A DNA stretch of 64,000 nucleotides from Clostridia bacterium (GTDB taxonomy: Bacteria > Bacillota > Clostridia > Christensenellales > Borkfalkiaceae), in contig JAFZXN010000032.1 of NCBI GenBank assembly GCA_017616695.1, positions 1-64,000 on the forward strand. Direction: 5' to 3'. The translations under genes and the position numbers were made by a program. Positions 62,790-64,000 of this stretch are shown one piece after another (position 1 is the first letter of the stretch; every line of letters starts with the position of its first letter). Below the pieces are notes generated by a model. That model searched no databases. It saw only the letters and a list, made by a program, of their open reading frames with translations, and had not been told where the DNA came from.

Positions 62790-63650
62790 TTACGAAAGGG
62801 TATAACCGCTCAATAAAAGCGCAACGCCGAGCAAAACGGGTATTATTATCTGGTGCGCAAGGTAAACTATAAGCGTGTGTCTTCCCATAAACGTGAGCAC
62901 GTTGCGCTTATATCCCTTTTTAAACAGCAACGACTTTTTCTCCGGATACAGCAGTTTTCCCAAAAATACGCCGATGAATATCTGCCCGCCGTAATAAAGA
63001 AGCGAATAGCTGTCGGGGCCTAAAAGTATTTGCCCCGTCACCGCCAACCATAATTGTTTGAAGAACACGGACGTATCGACGTATTGCTGCATATTCGGCA
63101 CGAGCGGATCGTAAAACATTCGTCCGGCAAACACCATTATCGCCCCGACTATAAGATACGCCCACTTGTCGACGGAGAACTTTTCCATCAAAGAGATGAT
63201 GATAAGCGATACCGCCATCATATGCAGTATCCCGAATACGATTATCATTCTTCCTTTAAGCCCCGCCACCGCGTCGGCTATCACCGTGGCTACCGTAAGA
63301 CCTAACGCCAAAAGTAACAGCTTAAAAGAACGTTTCATATTCGAGCGCGACAGCGAACAGCTCGCGCCCGTAAGCGACAGAAAAGTAAACAGCACCGCCT
63401 GACGGACTATCCGCCTTACGTTCCAGAACCAATACGAACGGGCAAGCGCCGCAAGATCCGCCCAAAAGCCCGCGTCATACCGCGTTATGCCGAAAATGTT
63501 GGGCATAAGGTAGAATACGTCGTACATAAAATGGTCGAGTATGACGAGCGCTATGGCGACGCCTCGCAAAACGTCTATCTCGGTTATACGTCCGTTTATC
63601 TTTAATTGTTTAGCCTGCTTTTTTTCGGCTTTACTTATCGTTTCGCCCAT
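62790..63650 (-). CDS. DUF1624 / heparan-alpha-glucosaminide N-acetyltransferase-like membrane protein
   Basis: A 286-residue membrane protein with about eight helices. The N-terminal EIDVLRGVAIALVILDHFMYD (split across residues 18-38) and the later LTGASCSLSR, FGILHMMAV and GRHTLIVYLAHQ are those of the DUF1624 family, related to eukaryotic heparan-alpha-glucosaminide N-acetyltransferase and OpgC-like acyltransferases. It probably transfers an acyl group to a cell-envelope sugar. It starts 21 bases after the AlkD-like gene, so the two are likely co-transcribed. The substrate is unknown. Confidence 0.85.
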   Translation of the reverse strand: MGETISKAEKKQAKQLKINGRITEIDVLRGVAIALVILDHFMYDVFYLMPNIFGITRYDAGFWADLAALARSYWFWNVRRIVRQAVLFTFLSLTGASCSLSRSNMKRSFKLLLLALGLTVATVIADAVAGLKGRMIIVFGILHMMAVSLIIISLMEKFSVDKWAYLIVGAIMVFAGRMFYDPLVPNMQQYVDTSVFFKQLWLAVTGQILLGPDSYSLLYYGGQIFIGVFLGKLLYPEKKSLLFKKGYKRNVLTFMGRHTLIVYLAHQIIIPVLLGVALLLSGYTLS

Positions 63651-63671
63651 AATAAATACGCTGTCGACAGA

Positions 63672-64000
63672 TCATTTAAGGGTTTTTAAATATTTTTTAT
63701 CTTCGTCGGAAACCCTGTAGCTTTCGACGCATTTTTTTATAGCCATAATTCTGACGGTTTTATCGAGCTTTTCGTTTTTAATTGCGGCAAGGGCTACGTC
63801 ACGGTTTTTGGCAACCGCCGTAGCGATGAGCCACGCCGCCATCATCTTGACGTAATAATGCTCGGTAACGGCGGAAAGCGCCGCATTAAAAAGTTGCTCG
63901 TCGAGCTCGTCGCCCAAAAAGTACGTCATAACGACTTCCATTCCGAACCGCCGCGTGTACGGCAATTCGGAATCGAGCCACCTTAAAACGTGCGGCTTTA
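63672..64000 (-). CDS. DNA alkylation repair protein (AlkD-like), partial
   Basis: The C-terminal 109 codons of a gene that runs off the window end. The in-frame translation at the edge reads HVLRWLDSELPYTRRFGME, and the repeated helical pattern (ALSAVTEHYYVKMMAAWLIA, then MAIKKCVESYRVSDED) is typical of the HEAT-like repeats of the AlkD family. AlkD glycosylases remove 3-methyl and other cationic bases from DNA. The catalytic residues lie in both parts, so activity cannot be judged here. It is followed closely by the DUF1624 gene. Confidence 0.8.
   Translation of the reverse strand, partial: KPHVLRWLDSELPYTRRFGMEVVMTYFLGDELDEQLFNAALSAVTEHYYVKMMAAWLIATAVAKNRDVALAAIKNEKLDKTVRIMAIKKCVESYRVSDEDKKYLKTLK

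Overview
This window looks like chromosomal DNA of an uncultivated, probably gut-dwelling member of the Bacillota (Clostridia; a Christensenellales/Borkfalkia-like lineage is my best guess, not proven). The reasons are: strong AGGAGG-type ribosome sites; TTGACA/TATAAT promoters with 16-18 bp spacers in A+T-rich gaps; Clostridia-type families (paired half-size TSUP permeases, DUF1508, YlxY-like deacetylase next to an M16 peptidase, DUF1667 beside GlpA-like dehydrogenase); and very large lipoproteins or membrane-anchored proteins carrying BspA-type leucine-rich repeats and InlB/Flg_new repeats. Most genes lie on the minus strand. There is one tRNA (Ser, CGA) and no rRNA.

Layout. 0.2-5.6 kb: a four-gene operon (HAD phosphatase, GlpA-like FAD dehydrogenase with a BFD [2Fe-2S] domain, a second FAD/NAD oxidoreductase, DUF1667) and a MATE exporter. 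5.9-19.2 kb: two giant surface genes (2524 and 1655 codons) enclosed by an 89-bp inverted repeat that matches at 88 of 89 positions. 19.3-28.4 kb: a third LRR lipoprotein, then a BatA-like cassette of two VWA membrane proteins and a DUF4175-like protein that itself carries an InlB-like repeat. 29-35 kb: a GGDEF cyclase, a cysK/Rrf2/flavodoxin/methyltransferase operon with a palindromic operator, and an EAL phosphodiesterase with a degenerate GGDEF. 35.3-40.9 kb: an accessory-looking stretch with an ADP-ribosylglycohydrolase, a membrane-bound XRE regulator co-transcribed with a lipoprotein behind an operator array, a TIGR04076 protein, and a tRNA-Ser with a duplicated 3' end. 41-54.5 kb: mainly housekeeping genes (M16 peptidase/YlxY-like pair, nucleosidase, rho, FAD oxidoreductases, Ppx/GppA, split TSUP). 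54.6-64 kb: a 1058-aa lipoprotein with a C-terminal membrane helix and acidic tail, a decayed XRE gene, a CvpA-like protein with three tandem extracytoplasmic repeats, Na/Pi cotransporter, DUF1624 acyltransferase-like protein and a partial AlkD-like gene.

The best candidate for an undescribed system is the 6-28 kb surface locus. Three extracellular LRR/InlB-type proteins sit beside a BatA/VWA cassette that lacks the usual MoxR ATPase and DUF58 partners in this window, and the same InlB-like repeat occurs in the cassette's membrane protein and in the three surface proteins. The second candidate is the lipoprotein/membrane-XRE module at 36.5-39.2 kb. Functional statements rest on reading the protein sequences by eye; no database search was run.
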